Part shown: positions 32,672 through 40,337 of the stretch, piece by piece | Numbering within the stretch: position 1 is the stretch's first letter | Layout: the number at the start of each line of letters is the position of its first letter | DNA from: Candidatus Methanimicrococcus labiotermitis | GTDB taxonomy: Archaea; Halobacteriota; Methanosarcinia; Methanosarcinales; Methanosarcinaceae | Reading direction: 5' to 3' | DNA: 46,319 bases | NCBI GenBank assembly: GCA_009784005.1 | Contig: WRCE01000013.1 | Span: forward strand, 1 to 46,319 | Notes under the pieces: generated by a model | Database searches by the model: none | What the model saw: only the letters and a program-made list of their open reading frames with translations | What the model was told of the DNA's origin: nothing | Program-made: the position numbers and the translations under genes

Positions 32672-32714
32672 GAAACATTGCCGATAAACACATAAACGTC
32701 TTCTGCAGATAGAC

Positions 32715-32985
32715 GTTTATGAATTGTTGTTCATGAATGGATATTTATGAATTGTTGTTCATGAATGGATGTTTATGAATTGTTGTTCATGAATGGATGT
32801 TTATGAATTGTTGTTCATGAATGGATGTTTATGAATTGTTGTTCACGAATGGATGTTTGTGAATTGTTGTTTATGAATGGATATTTATGAATTATTGTTC
32901 ATGAATGGATGTTTATGAATTATTGTTTATGAATTGATGTTAATAGAGTTATATTTATGACTTTATGTTTATGATTTGATATTTA
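32715..32985. repeat. 28-bp tandem array up to the DUF2110 start
   Basis: About nine units of ATGAATTGTTGTTCATGAAT plus GGATGTTT with drift. The last units resemble the gene's own start region (TATTTATGAAAATTGAATTA), so the array seems to derive from or grade into the start codon context. Confidence 0.9.
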
Positions 32986-33671
32986 TGAAAATTGAATTAT
33001 TACAGCCGGTCTACGGCTCCGAAGAGATTGCCGTTCAATCCTTAAAGGCGTATGCTGACTCCGAATTTAAAAGTCTGGACGTTTCTTACAGCGTCAGCGT
33101 TCAAAAGGGCCGCTTTTTTGTTTCTTTAGACGGCGAAGACAGTGAACTGTGTGAAAATTTGCTGTACAGCCAATTCGGCCGGCCGGCGGACAAAAACAGC
33201 GCTGTTCCGGGCGTTTCGTACAAAGGTTATATTCAAGCGATTGAGCCGGATTCTATCACCGTGAACATCGGTTTCGCGTTGCCCGTTTCAATTTCATCTC
33301 AGGAAGCTCTCGGCGCCGGCAGCGCGGGGCAAATCGCGGCCCGTTTCGGTATGATTCCTTATCTGCCGGTAACCGCCGAATTATCAAGCGATTCCGGCTC
33401 ATTGGTTTTTACAAAAGAGCAAATCGATTTATGGTGGACATGGAAAAAATCATCGACCGACCGTATTTTCATAAACGGGGCGACGCGGTCTCAAATCAAA
33501 GCCGCGCTTCAAAAGAAAGGGCACGGCCGCGATGTTTACGGCGTTGAAAAACTGGGCCTGACGGAGTGCGTCGTTGTTTGCAAAGAAAAGACCGACGGTC
33601 CCGGAATCGTCGCGTCCGTCGGGAAGCTGCTGCCGTCGCAGATGGGCGTTTTGATCGGGTCGAAGAAATGA
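32985..33671 (+). CDS. DUF2110 family protein
   Basis: A 228-residue cytoplasmic protein resembling the archaeal DUF2110 family: MKIELLQPVYGSEEIAVQSLKAY at the start, FFVSLDGEDSELCENLLYSQFG, then YKGYIQAIEPDSITVNIGFALPV and an I-A-A-R-F-G-x-x-PYLPV segment. The function of the family is unknown; it is nearly confined to archaea. The C-terminal part (GVEKLGLTECVVVCKEKTDGPGIVASVGKLLP) may form an RNA-binding-like alpha/beta unit but I cannot place it. I chose ATG 32985 rather than the TTG at 32976 because the family begins with MKI/MKV. It stands alone between arrays. Confidence 0.65.
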   Translation: MKIELLQPVYGSEEIAVQSLKAYADSEFKSLDVSYSVSVQKGRFFVSLDGEDSELCENLLYSQFGRPADKNSAVPGVSYKGYIQAIEPDSITVNIGFALPVSISSQEALGAGSAGQIAARFGMIPYLPVTAELSSDSGSLVFTKEQIDLWWTWKKSSTDRIFINGATRSQIKAALQKKGHGRDVYGVEKLGLTECVVVCKEKTDGPGIVASVGKLLPSQMGVLIGSKK

Positions 33672-33707
33672 AAAGTTTCTTTGTTTTCCGCTTTATTTAT
33701 GTCATTC

Positions 33708-33795
33708 CAAAAATGTCATTCAAATAATGTCATTCAAATAATGCCATTCAAATAATGTCATTCAAATAATGTCATTCAAATAATGTCATTCTGAA
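33708..33795. repeat. 14-bp tandem array before the DJ-1/PfpI gene
   Basis: Six units of ATGTCATTCAAATA, one with ATGCC in place of ATGTC, then diverged copies. Confidence 0.9.
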
Positions 33796-33843
33796 ATATT
33801 CCAAAAAATATCATTCCGAAAATAACAAACCAAAGGTGTCCTC

Positions 33844-34368
33844 ATGAAAACCGGAAAAATATTGATGATTGTCGCGCCGGAACTATTCCGAGACGAAGAA
33901 TTTTTTCATCCGCGCGAAGTCTTTGAGAAAAACGGCTATAACGTCGTCGTCGGCTCAACACGCCTCGGAAAAGCGGCGGGGGCCAAGGGCGGCAGCGTTG
34001 ACGTTGATGTTATAATCGATAAACAGTCCGCTGATGACTTTGATGCTATCGTTATCTCCGGCGGCAAAGGGTCCAAGGCGTTTTTGTGGGATAATACGGC
34101 GCTTCACCGGCTGCTAAACGACGCTTTCGCCAAAGGAAAAATCGTTTCAGCCATTTGTATTTCTCCTGTGATTTTGGCAAAAGCCGGGCTTTTGAAAGGA
34201 AAGAATTCAACCGTCTTTGACGCGCCCGACGCTGTTGAAGAAATGAAGAAATCCGGAACAAAATTAAAAGCCGAGCACGTCGTCAGAGACGGCAGCATTA
34301 TCACCGGCGACGGCCCCGAATATTCTTACGATTTCGGCGAAGAAATCATCAGGGCTTTGAAGGATTGA
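33844..34368 (+). CDS. DJ-1/PfpI family protein
   Basis: A 174-residue protein of the class I glutamine amidotransferase-like fold. The nucleophile elbow is AICISPVILAKAG (Cys at about 102), and the upstream FDAIVISGGKGSK and ELFRDEEFFHPREVFE segments complete the family pattern. Members are proteases, chaperones or glyoxalase III-like enzymes; which of these applies cannot be told from sequence. It precedes the purE gene by about 210 bases with a repeat-rich gap, so operon membership is uncertain. An AAAGGTG lies seven bases before the ATG. Confidence 0.87.
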   Translation: MKTGKILMIVAPELFRDEEFFHPREVFEKNGYNVVVGSTRLGKAAGAKGGSVDVDVIIDKQSADDFDAIVISGGKGSKAFLWDNTALHRLLNDAFAKGKIVSAICISPVILAKAGLLKGKNSTVFDAPDAVEEMKKSGTKLKAEHVVRDGSIITGDGPEYSYDFGEEIIRALKD

Positions 34369-34371
34369 TTT

Positions 34372-34440
34372 ATAAGAAATTTTTTTGAAAAAGAAATTTT
34401 TGAAAATGAATTTTTTGAAAAAAGAAATTTTAAAGATAAA
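34372..34440. repeat. Degenerate GAAATTTTTTTGAAAA repeats
   Basis: Four imperfect units after the DJ-1 gene stop. Confidence 0.6.
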
Positions 34441-34579
34441 TCATCTTCAATTCTAAATGACAATTATATTTTGAACCGTTATGTTTTAATCAGTAAGTTT
34501 GTTATTGTCCTTTGTTTCTGAAGCATTGTTTGTTTTGAAACAAAATCTAATTGTATTTCTTAATACAGGTGGTCTTAAA

Positions 34580-34972
34580 ATGGTACAAATTTCAATCATC
34601 ATGGGCTCTGAATCGGACAGAGCTATCGCAGACAGAGCAGTCGCAGTCCTTGAAAAAACAAAGTATACACACGAGGTCCTCGTTCTTTCGGCCCACCGCA
34701 ATCCCGACGAGTTAGAGGCGTACGTTAAAAAATCGGACGCGCTTGTTTTCATTACGATTGCCGGTTTGTCAGCCGCGCTTCCGGGCGTTGTGGCTTCCAA
34801 AACCAAAAAACCCGTCATCGGCGTTCCCGTCAGCGCAAAATTGGGCGGACTTGACGCGCTTTTGTCAGTGACACAGATGCCCCCGGGCGTTCCGGTCGCA
34901 GGCGTCGGCATTGACAACGGTGCCAACAGCGCTCATTTGGCGATCCGCATTTTGGATTTATTGAATTTGTAA
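34580..34972 (+). CDS. purE: N5-carboxyaminoimidazole ribonucleotide mutase PurE
   Basis: PurE rearranges or carboxylates aminoimidazole ribonucleotide in purine synthesis. The 130-residue protein has the [15 protein letters not shown] phosphate-binding opening, the SAHRNPDEL active-site segment, [26 protein letters not shown], and the [19 protein letters not shown] loop. It is shorter than bacterial PurE (about 165) but close to the archaeal size. AGGTGGTCTTAAA precedes the ATG at 34580; the longer frame upstream is not supported. PurA lies 5.4 kb away on the same strand, not in the same operon. Confidence 0.93.
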   Translation: MVQISIIMGSESDRAIADRAVAVLEKTKYTHEVLVLSAHRNPDELEAYVKKSDALVFITIAGLSAALPGVVASKTKKPVIGVPVSAKLGGLDALLSVTQMPPGVPVAGVGIDNGANSAHLAIRILDLLNL

Positions 34973-34977
34973 TTTGA

Positions 34978-35052
34978 AAAAATTTCAAATAATTTTTTTT
35001 CAATTTCGAATAAATATTTTTCAATTTCGAATAAATATTTTTCAATTTCAAA
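34978..35052. repeat. 20-bp repeats after purE
   Basis: About three units of TTTTTCAATTTCGAATAAAT with diverged first and last copies. Confidence 0.8.
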
Positions 35053-35106
35053 TTCTCATTCTGAGGAGAAGCTGTTTTTCAAAATAAGAAAGGATAAGAA
35101 GGGAAA

Positions 35107-36021
35107 ATGATGTCCTCATTTTATCAGCTTCTTTTTGAGAAAAAACAACGCTCCGAGATATCAATATTCGGCTTTGCCGATACCGATTCATGGGAGACCG
35201 ATAAAAGATATCCGGTTTCCCCAAGATTTTATCCCGCATCCGTTTACCCAAACGCGAAAACCGCGATAGTCATCGGCGTTCCCGTCATCCTTCCCATAAT
35301 TGAAACGACGCCTTCTGTTTTTTATAACGAGCATTACCGCACGATAAACGCGCATTTGGACTCAGAAGCGCTCATGCTGTCTTATTATTTAAACGACCGG
35401 AAGTCATTAGCCATGCCGATCCCCCGAGACGGCTACGCCGGAGCGGAGGCACTTAAAAAAGAACCGGTCAGCGCCTTTTCTCACAAACACGCCGCTTATC
35501 ACGCAGGTCTTGGCGCTTTTGGCAGAAACAATACGCTGCTGACTCCGGAATACGGCCCGAGAGTCAGGTTTACAACGATTTTGACATCGGCGACGTTTGA
35601 AGAATTGGCTGTCCCCGACGGCGCAGCCAAACGAATCCGAGAAATGAAAGAAAAACGGCTGTGCACCGAATGTATGGCTTGCGCTCGTTTCTGTCCTGCC
35701 GGCTCAATTTCAAACGACAAAGAAAAACCGTATCCGGTTTCGCGCATTGATAAAGTGAAATGCACCGAATACAGCACCGCGCTGGGCGCCAAAGGTATTT
35801 CGCCGTGCGGCGTCTGCATTAAAGTCTGTCCGATCGGCGAAGACAGAAAAGCTTTCAGCCGCGAAAATATTCAGATTTATGACGAAGAAAGTAACGAAAA
35901 AAGTGACGGAAGAAGTGACGAAAAAAGTGATGGAAAAAGAAATGGCGGGAAGCCTAAAAACGAAGCGGATGATAAATTAATACAATCGTGGGCGCACATT
36001 CGGCGCTACGGAACAAAATAA
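35107..36021 (+). CDS. Epoxyqueuosine-reductase-like 4Fe-4S protein
   Basis: A 304-residue protein resembling the cobalamin/Fe-S domain of QueG-type reductases. The middle (PVILPIIETTPSVFY...HKHAAYHAGLGAFGRNNTLLTPEYGPRVRFTTILT) is typical of that family, and two ferredoxin-like clusters follow: CTECMACARFCP near 185-196 and CGVCIKVCP near 234-242. It lacks the C-terminal HEAT-like part of QueG, so a queuosine role is uncertain; related methanogen proteins may reduce corrinoids. Residues 258-285 are a hydrophilic insert with four SDEK/SDGR units (12-bp coding repeat). Overall it is a cytoplasmic electron-transfer or reductase protein. It is not in an operon. Confidence 0.75.
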   Translation: MMSSFYQLLFEKKQRSEISIFGFADTDSWETDKRYPVSPRFYPASVYPNAKTAIVIGVPVILPIIETTPSVFYNEHYRTINAHLDSEALMLSYYLNDRKSLAMPIPRDGYAGAEALKKEPVSAFSHKHAAYHAGLGAFGRNNTLLTPEYGPRVRFTTILTSATFEELAVPDGAAKRIREMKEKRLCTECMACARFCPAGSISNDKEKPYPVSRIDKVKCTEYSTALGAKGISPCGVCIKVCPIGEDRKAFSRENIQIYDEESNEKSDGRSDEKSDGKRNGGKPKNEADDKLIQSWAHIRRYGTK

Positions 36022-36105
36022 AAAAAGTGCGCCAAAGGCGCAGCTTGTCGTTATTCGAATATAATAATTCAAACAATTCAAATGCATCAATTCAAATGCA
36101 GCAAT

Positions 36106-36399
36106 TCAAATGTATTTTGATTTGCCGCTGTACTCATTTTGTTTATCGATGCTCATTTGAATAAGCAGTTCAAAGATTTGATGAATCGAATCGACATCAA
36201 GTCCCTTTTCAACCGCCATACTGGTGGCGCGGTCAAGAACTTTTCGGATCTGCGCCTCATCAACGATAGGCTGGTTCATTTCTTTTTTGGAAGACAGGAT
36301 TTCACTGGCCAGATTGGTTCGGACTTCAATTAATTCAATGATATCTCTGTCGATTAATCTAATCTTTTCGCGCGTTGTTTCTAACATACCGGTCGGCAT
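36106..36399 (-). CDS. Chorismate mutase (AroQ class)
   Basis: A 97-residue all-helical protein of the AroQ chorismate mutase family, which converts chorismate to prephenate for Phe and Tyr synthesis. Landmarks are R-x-x-IRLIDRDIIELIEVRTNLASEILSSKK (the H1 helix with the two arginines) and QIRKVLDRATSMAVEKGLD. I take ATG 36399 as start because GGACAGGTGG lies just upstream; a GTG at 36408 is in frame too. It lies on the minus strand downstream of shikimate kinase, about 240 bases away, consistent with an aromatic-synthesis pair. Confidence 0.88.
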   Translation of the reverse strand: MPTGMLETTREKIRLIDRDIIELIEVRTNLASEILSSKKEMNQPIVDEAQIRKVLDRATSMAVEKGLDVDSIHQIFELLIQMSIDKQNEYSGKSKYI

Positions 36400-36540
36400 T
36401 TTTACCACCTGTCCTTTTCAATTGACAATAACCAAAAAATTATTGAGTTATCATCATTATTGCCTTAAACTTGATTCCCATGCAATATAAACTTTCAGGC
36501 TGACAAAAAAAAATATGATAAAAATGTTATTTTCGACGCC

Positions 36541-36662
36541 TCTTTTCTTCATCGACGTCATTCATCGCCGAATTCAAAACCGTATTCTCATTCATCGCCG
36601 AATTCAAAACCGTATTCTCATTCATCGCCGAATTCAAAACCGTATTCTCATTCATCGCCGCA
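36541..36662. repeat. 30-bp tandem array seeded in the shikimate kinase 3' end
   Basis: Nearly four units of CATTCATCGCCGAATTCAAA plus ACCGTATTCT. Read on the minus strand the gene ends GGCGATGAATGA, coding GDE and stop, which is the first part of the first unit, and identical copies follow downstream. Confidence 0.95.
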
Positions 36663-37712
36663 TAAACAGATGTCAAAGCACTCGTCAAAATGCGCTAAAT
36701 CCTTCTTTTCGGCTTTCATAAACGCTGAGAAACGGCGGCTTTCCGATAAAGCGCTTCTGTTGCATGTTTTTGTCTCAAAAACAAGCCCGTTCGGGTATTG
36801 TTTTCTCCAATTATCAGTGATTTTCTTTTTCAAAAGATTGAGTTCGGTTTTCTCAAAATCCGTCAATGCGCCGCCCGAAGGCAGTAAAGCGGTAAACGAC
36901 GGGCCGGTTCCTGATAAGCCGCAAACGGCGCCGTATTCTTTGCCGATTTCCATACAGGAAACGGCAGGTTCAGGGTCAAAGCCGAGAACGCCGCAGTACA
37001 GCAGGCCGTTCAGCTTCATCGCTTTTTTATATTCGCCGGCTTTGGCCGCCTCAAAGGCGATTTCAGCGAGATCTTTGATCAAAAGAGAGCGGGCAACGTT
37101 TGTTTGGGCGCTGTAGACTTTAGTCCCGGGATTTAAAATCAGGACATCGTAATTGAATTCTTCACGGTTCAGCAATTTCATTTCCCTGTTGTCCGTTACG
37201 GCGACGCCGCCAAAAAAAGACGCGCAGGCGTCATCGTAAGCCCCCGTGATCGTAACGCCCGCTTCCCGCGCCGCGCGAACGCCGAGCTGTACGGCCTCAA
37301 CGGGAGTCAGTTCGCCGCCGACCGCGTCAAGCGCCGCCAAAACAGACGCGTTTGCGGCAGCGCTGCTGCTTTTTAATCCGCCGGCCGAAGGGATATTGCT
37401 TTTCGTCAAAACAGAAGCGTTCTGCCGGCAATCGAATTGTTCCAAAACATAACGCACGCACAATTCAATTAACCGAGAATCCATGCCGGGATTCTCATAA
37501 TTCTTCCCGCGAACGGAAATTTCGGAATCGTTTTTGGAAAAAGAGCCGAGAGCCTCATCTAAACGAACCTCCGCGTATGTTTTTAATTCCACCGCAAAGG
37601 CGCAGCCTTTCCACGCGGCGACAGCGTTGACAATCGTCCCGCCGCCGAACGCGCACCCGTATCCGCGACCGGAATCGCGCCCGGAATCGCGCCCATATCC
37701 TTTTTGAGTCAT
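36648..37712 (-). CDS. aroK: Archaeal shikimate kinase (GHMP type)
   Basis: Archaea use a GHMP-superfamily kinase, unrelated to bacterial AroK, for shikimate 3-phosphate synthesis. The 354-residue protein has the GHMP motif 2 GGLKSSSAAANA near 109-120, the motif 1-like GTIVNAVAAWKGCA near the N-terminus, ITGAYDDACASFFGG, and the late CGLSGTGPSFTAL motif 3. Residues 5-20 are an extra tract with GRDSGRDSGRGYG (12-bp coding repeat), so the true start could be a little later. Chorismate mutase follows on the same strand. The codons for GDE and the stop form the first unit of a 30-bp array downstream. Confidence 0.9.
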   Translation of the reverse strand: MTQKGYGRDSGRDSGRGYGCAFGGGTIVNAVAAWKGCAFAVELKTYAEVRLDEALGSFSKNDSEISVRGKNYENPGMDSRLIELCVRYVLEQFDCRQNASVLTKSNIPSAGGLKSSSAAANASVLAALDAVGGELTPVEAVQLGVRAAREAGVTITGAYDDACASFFGGVAVTDNREMKLLNREEFNYDVLILNPGTKVYSAQTNVARSLLIKDLAEIAFEAAKAGEYKKAMKLNGLLYCGVLGFDPEPAVSCMEIGKEYGAVCGLSGTGPSFTALLPSGGALTDFEKTELNLLKKKITDNWRKQYPNGLVFETKTCNRSALSESRRFSAFMKAEKKDLAHFDECFDICLCGDE

Positions 37713-37884
37713 GATTTAACCGTTACCCGAAATAAAAATAATAAATAAAGGAAGTATTGACTTCATCAAATAAAAATTGCTTCCTCTGTTTCTCCATTTC
37801 TCTGTTTTTCTTCTCATCAGCTTTTTATCTTACTTTTTCATATTATTCATATTATCATCAGCATATGTACTTTCAGGTGATTTT

Positions 37885-38370
37885 TTGAAAATAAAATCAA
37901 GAGTCAGTCTCAGGAAAAATGACAAGAATAAGATGGTGGAAGCGCTCCGCGATATATACGGCGAGGAGGTTTCCGCATTTTCAGATTCCAAATTTGAAGT
38001 CATCACAACAGATGAATGTAAAGTTATTTTTGCCGACGGCAAACAAATGTTCGTAGAATATGACGGCAAGATTTTCCCGACCGTCCGCGGCGCATTGGAA
38101 TTGCTGCCGCCGCGCCGCGTTGTTGTCGTGGACATGGGCGCCATCAAATTCGTCGTCAACGGCGCGGATATTATGAGCCCGGGGATTACATCGGCCGACA
38201 GCTCCATCCAAAAAGACGACTTGGTTGTCATCGTGGATGAAAAGCATAAAAAACCGCTGGCAATCGGGCGCGCTTTGATGTCAGGTAATGAAATGACGGA
38301 AGCGTCTTCAGGAAAAGCCGTGAAATCGCTTTCATACGTCGGCGACATGATGTGGGGGCTTGAAATTTAA
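37885..38370 (+). CDS. PUA-domain RNA-binding protein (MCT-1-like)
   Basis: A 161-residue protein with a C-terminal PUA domain (about 75-155: VVVVDMGAIKFVVNGADIMSPGITSADSSIQKDDLVVIVDEKHKKPLAIGRALM), which binds RNA. The N-terminal part (MKIKSRVSLRKNDKNKMVEALRDIYGEE) resembles the archaeal MCT-1/DUF1947-type protein. I start at TTG 37885 because CAGGTGATT precedes it; the frame is open back to 37777 through a hydrophobic stretch that is probably not translated. Its role may be in translation, as for eukaryotic MCT-1/DENR, but this is an inference from fold. It is not in an operon. Confidence 0.75.
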   Translation: MKIKSRVSLRKNDKNKMVEALRDIYGEEVSAFSDSKFEVITTDECKVIFADGKQMFVEYDGKIFPTVRGALELLPPRRVVVVDMGAIKFVVNGADIMSPGITSADSSIQKDDLVVIVDEKHKKPLAIGRALMSGNEMTEASSGKAVKSLSYVGDMMWGLEI

Positions 38371-38482
38371 CCAACGGTTAGGTTTCACTAATTCGCCGGT
38401 CAGGTTTTATTTACCCGGCGGTCAGGTTTCATTATCTACCTGAATCAAAAAAGGCAGTACACCACACAGTTTTTATACACAA

Positions 38483-38494
38483 GTTTATAAATAT
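38483..38494 (+). promoter_or_regulatory. TATA-box candidate upstream of sepF
   Basis: GTTTATAAATATG is a near-consensus TATA box about 155 bases before the sepF start; the implied leader is about 130 bases and AT-rich. Confidence 0.45.
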
Positions 38495-38648
38495 GTATAG
38501 CATTAATGATTTATTTATTTCATATCATTTAATTTCATTTAATTTCATATCGTTTATATTGTAAAATTAACCCGCCGGAAATTATTCGGTGTCCTTTCCG
38601 AACATTATTCCGCTTTACACACATTTAAAAAAGACAAAGGTGTTTTAA

Positions 38649-39032
38649 TTGAGTTTCTTGAAAAAGATTATTGGCGGCTCCGAGCCCAAACAGAATGATG
38701 ATTATTCGGCTTACATTGACCTGGACAAATTTGAAAAAGATATTGACAGCAATGCCGGCGAAGAACCTGCAGAAACCTATATCAAGATCGCTATTTTCAC
38801 GCACTTTGATCAAATCACGTCCTTAAAAAAGGAAATCTATGACGGCAACATCCTGATTGTTGACATTTCCAACATCAAGTCCGATGAACGCCTCAGAAAC
38901 CACCTTTTCAATGAACTCAAAGACGTCGTATTAGACGTCCACGGCGACATTGTCGGCATGAAAGACAACAACATCCTTGTCACCCCGACAGGCATCAAAG
39001 TCGACAGAAAGAAAATCGGCGGAAACTACTAA
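38649..39032 (+). CDS. sepF: Archaeal cell division protein SepF
   Basis: SepF anchors FtsZ to the membrane in archaea that lack FtsA. The 127-residue protein has an N-terminal amphipathic tip (MSFLKKIIGG), a hydrophilic linker, and the C-terminal SepF/DUF552 domain from about residue 43 (TYIKIAIFTHFDQITSLKKEIYDGNILIVDISNIK), ending in GIKVDRKKIGGNY. The start is TTG at 38649, supported by AGGTGTTTTAA directly upstream. ZPR1 follows on the same strand after about 105 bases, and the two could be cotranscribed. FtsZ is not in the window. Confidence 0.92.
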   Translation: MSFLKKIIGGSEPKQNDDYSAYIDLDKFEKDIDSNAGEEPAETYIKIAIFTHFDQITSLKKEIYDGNILIVDISNIKSDERLRNHLFNELKDVVLDVHGDIVGMKDNNILVTPTGIKVDRKKIGGNY

Positions 39033-39137
39033 TCCGCTACCCTTTTCCTTTTATCCTTCTTTTGCACTTTTGGTACTTTTGCCGCCGCAAACGGCAAAAC
39101 CAAATTTTTATTTGACGCATTTGACGCAGGTGAAACC

Positions 39138-39776
39138 TTGATTGACAATTTTGAAACAAAAACGACATGCCCGCTTTGCCGGACAGACCTGGCCATAAAA
39201 TGGCAAAAAGACACCATACCCTACTTCGGCGACATCATGTATACAACCGCCGTCTGCAGCAACTGCTCTTTCCGGTTTGCCGACACGCTGATTTTAAACA
39301 GCAAAGATCCGGTCTGCTATGCGCTGCCAATCCGCTCCCTCACCGATTTGGACGCCCGCGTCATCCGTTCCTCATCGGGAACAATAATCATCGAAGAACT
39401 CGGCATCATGGTCGAGCCCGGCCCAATCTCAGAGGCCTACGTCTCCAATGCCGAAGGCATCCTGCAACGCGTCCGCGGCGTCGTCGAAAGCGCCACCCGC
39501 TGGTCAGAAGGCGAAGAAGAAAAAGTAGCGATCGGCGTCGACCTGCTCAGAAAAATCGATGAAATCGTCAATGACCCAAAAACAGCATCTACAGAAATAA
39601 CAATTCAAATCAAAGACCCCCTCGGCAACAGCGCGATTTTGTCGGCGAATGCGACATCCCGAAAGCTAATGCCGGAAGAACTCGAAACCCTGAAAACCGG
39701 CATGATCGTGCTGGATGTAGAAAAAGATGAAATCATCCACGACATCTCAGAAGGCGCCGGCGCAATCGGGAAATAA
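39138..39776 (+). CDS. ZPR1-type zinc-finger protein
   Basis: A 212-residue protein of the ZPR1 family. The zinc-ribbon is CPLC (residues 11-14) and CSNC (about 40-43), followed by the family's beta-rich domain (FADTLILNSKDPVCYALPIRSLTDLDARVIRSSSGTIIIEELGIMVEPGP). Eukaryotic ZPR1 binds elongation factor 1A as a chaperone; the archaeal relatives are single-domain and of unclear role. The TTG start follows AGGTGAAACC. It lies about 105 bases after sepF. Confidence 0.85.
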   Translation: MIDNFETKTTCPLCRTDLAIKWQKDTIPYFGDIMYTTAVCSNCSFRFADTLILNSKDPVCYALPIRSLTDLDARVIRSSSGTIIIEELGIMVEPGPISEAYVSNAEGILQRVRGVVESATRWSEGEEEKVAIGVDLLRKIDEIVNDPKTASTEITIQIKDPLGNSAILSANATSRKLMPEELETLKTGMIVLDVEKDEIIHDISEGAGAIGK

Positions 39777-39888
39777 ACGTTTGTTGTTTGTGGCGTTCTG
39801 ATTTTCGGATTATAGCTTTTGAGTTGTATTTTCTTTTATTTTCTTTTTGAGTCCTATTGCTTTTGTTTTTATATTTGAGTTGTATTGC

Positions 39889-40297
39889 TTTTGTTTTTAT
39901 TTTTGGCGTTATATTAGCCCTTTGTTTTTTATTAATGGGATTGTATTTCCTTTTGTTTTTATTTTGAGATTTGCATTTTTTGAGACGTGTATTAAAAAAG
40001 TAGACGGGGTGCCGCAGGCACCCCTCCAATCGCCCCCTCCCGCCAATATGGAAGGAAAAATTGCTACTGAAGCGAAGCGTAGGCAGCAATTTTTGTTTTT
40101 ATTTTTGGCATAATATTAGCCCTTTGTTTTTTATTAACGGGATTGTATTTCCTTTTGTTTTTATTTTGAGATTTGCATTTTTTGAGACGTGTATTAAAAA
40201 GTAGACGGGGTGCCGCAGGCACCCCTCCAATCGCCCCCCTCACGCCAATATGGAAGAAAAAATTGCTACCGAAGCGAAGCGCAGGCAGCAATTTTTG
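39889..40297. repeat. 201-bp tandem duplication with REP-like hairpins
   Basis: Copies 39889-40095 and 40092-40297 differ by a few substitutions and indels (GGCGTT/GGCATAA, one A in the A run, GGAAGG/GGAAGA). Each contains an 8-bp perfect hairpin GGGGTGCC-GCA-GGCACCCC, a CGAAGCGAAGCG motif, and AAAATTGCT...AGCAATTTTT. Confidence 0.93.
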
Positions 40298-40298
40298 A
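40258..40298 (+). terminator. Terminator-like hairpin upstream of purA
   Basis: AAAAATTGCT pairs with AGCAATTTTT across a CGAAGCGAAGCG loop, in the second copy of the duplication; the same hairpin exists in the first copy (40056-40095). Orientation could serve either strand. Confidence 0.5.
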
Positions 40299-40337
40299 GT
40301 AGAAGGGTTTAATTATCACATAATTATTCCTTCATAT

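Larger units (their letters stand above)
39777..40337. other. Intergenic region with a 201-bp tandem duplication
   Basis: About 560 bases without a gene: T/G-rich tract, then two copies of a 201-202 bp unit (39889-40297). Each copy holds GGGGTGCC-GCA-GGCACCCC and a terminator-like AAATTGCT / AGCAATTT hairpin. Confidence 0.7.
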
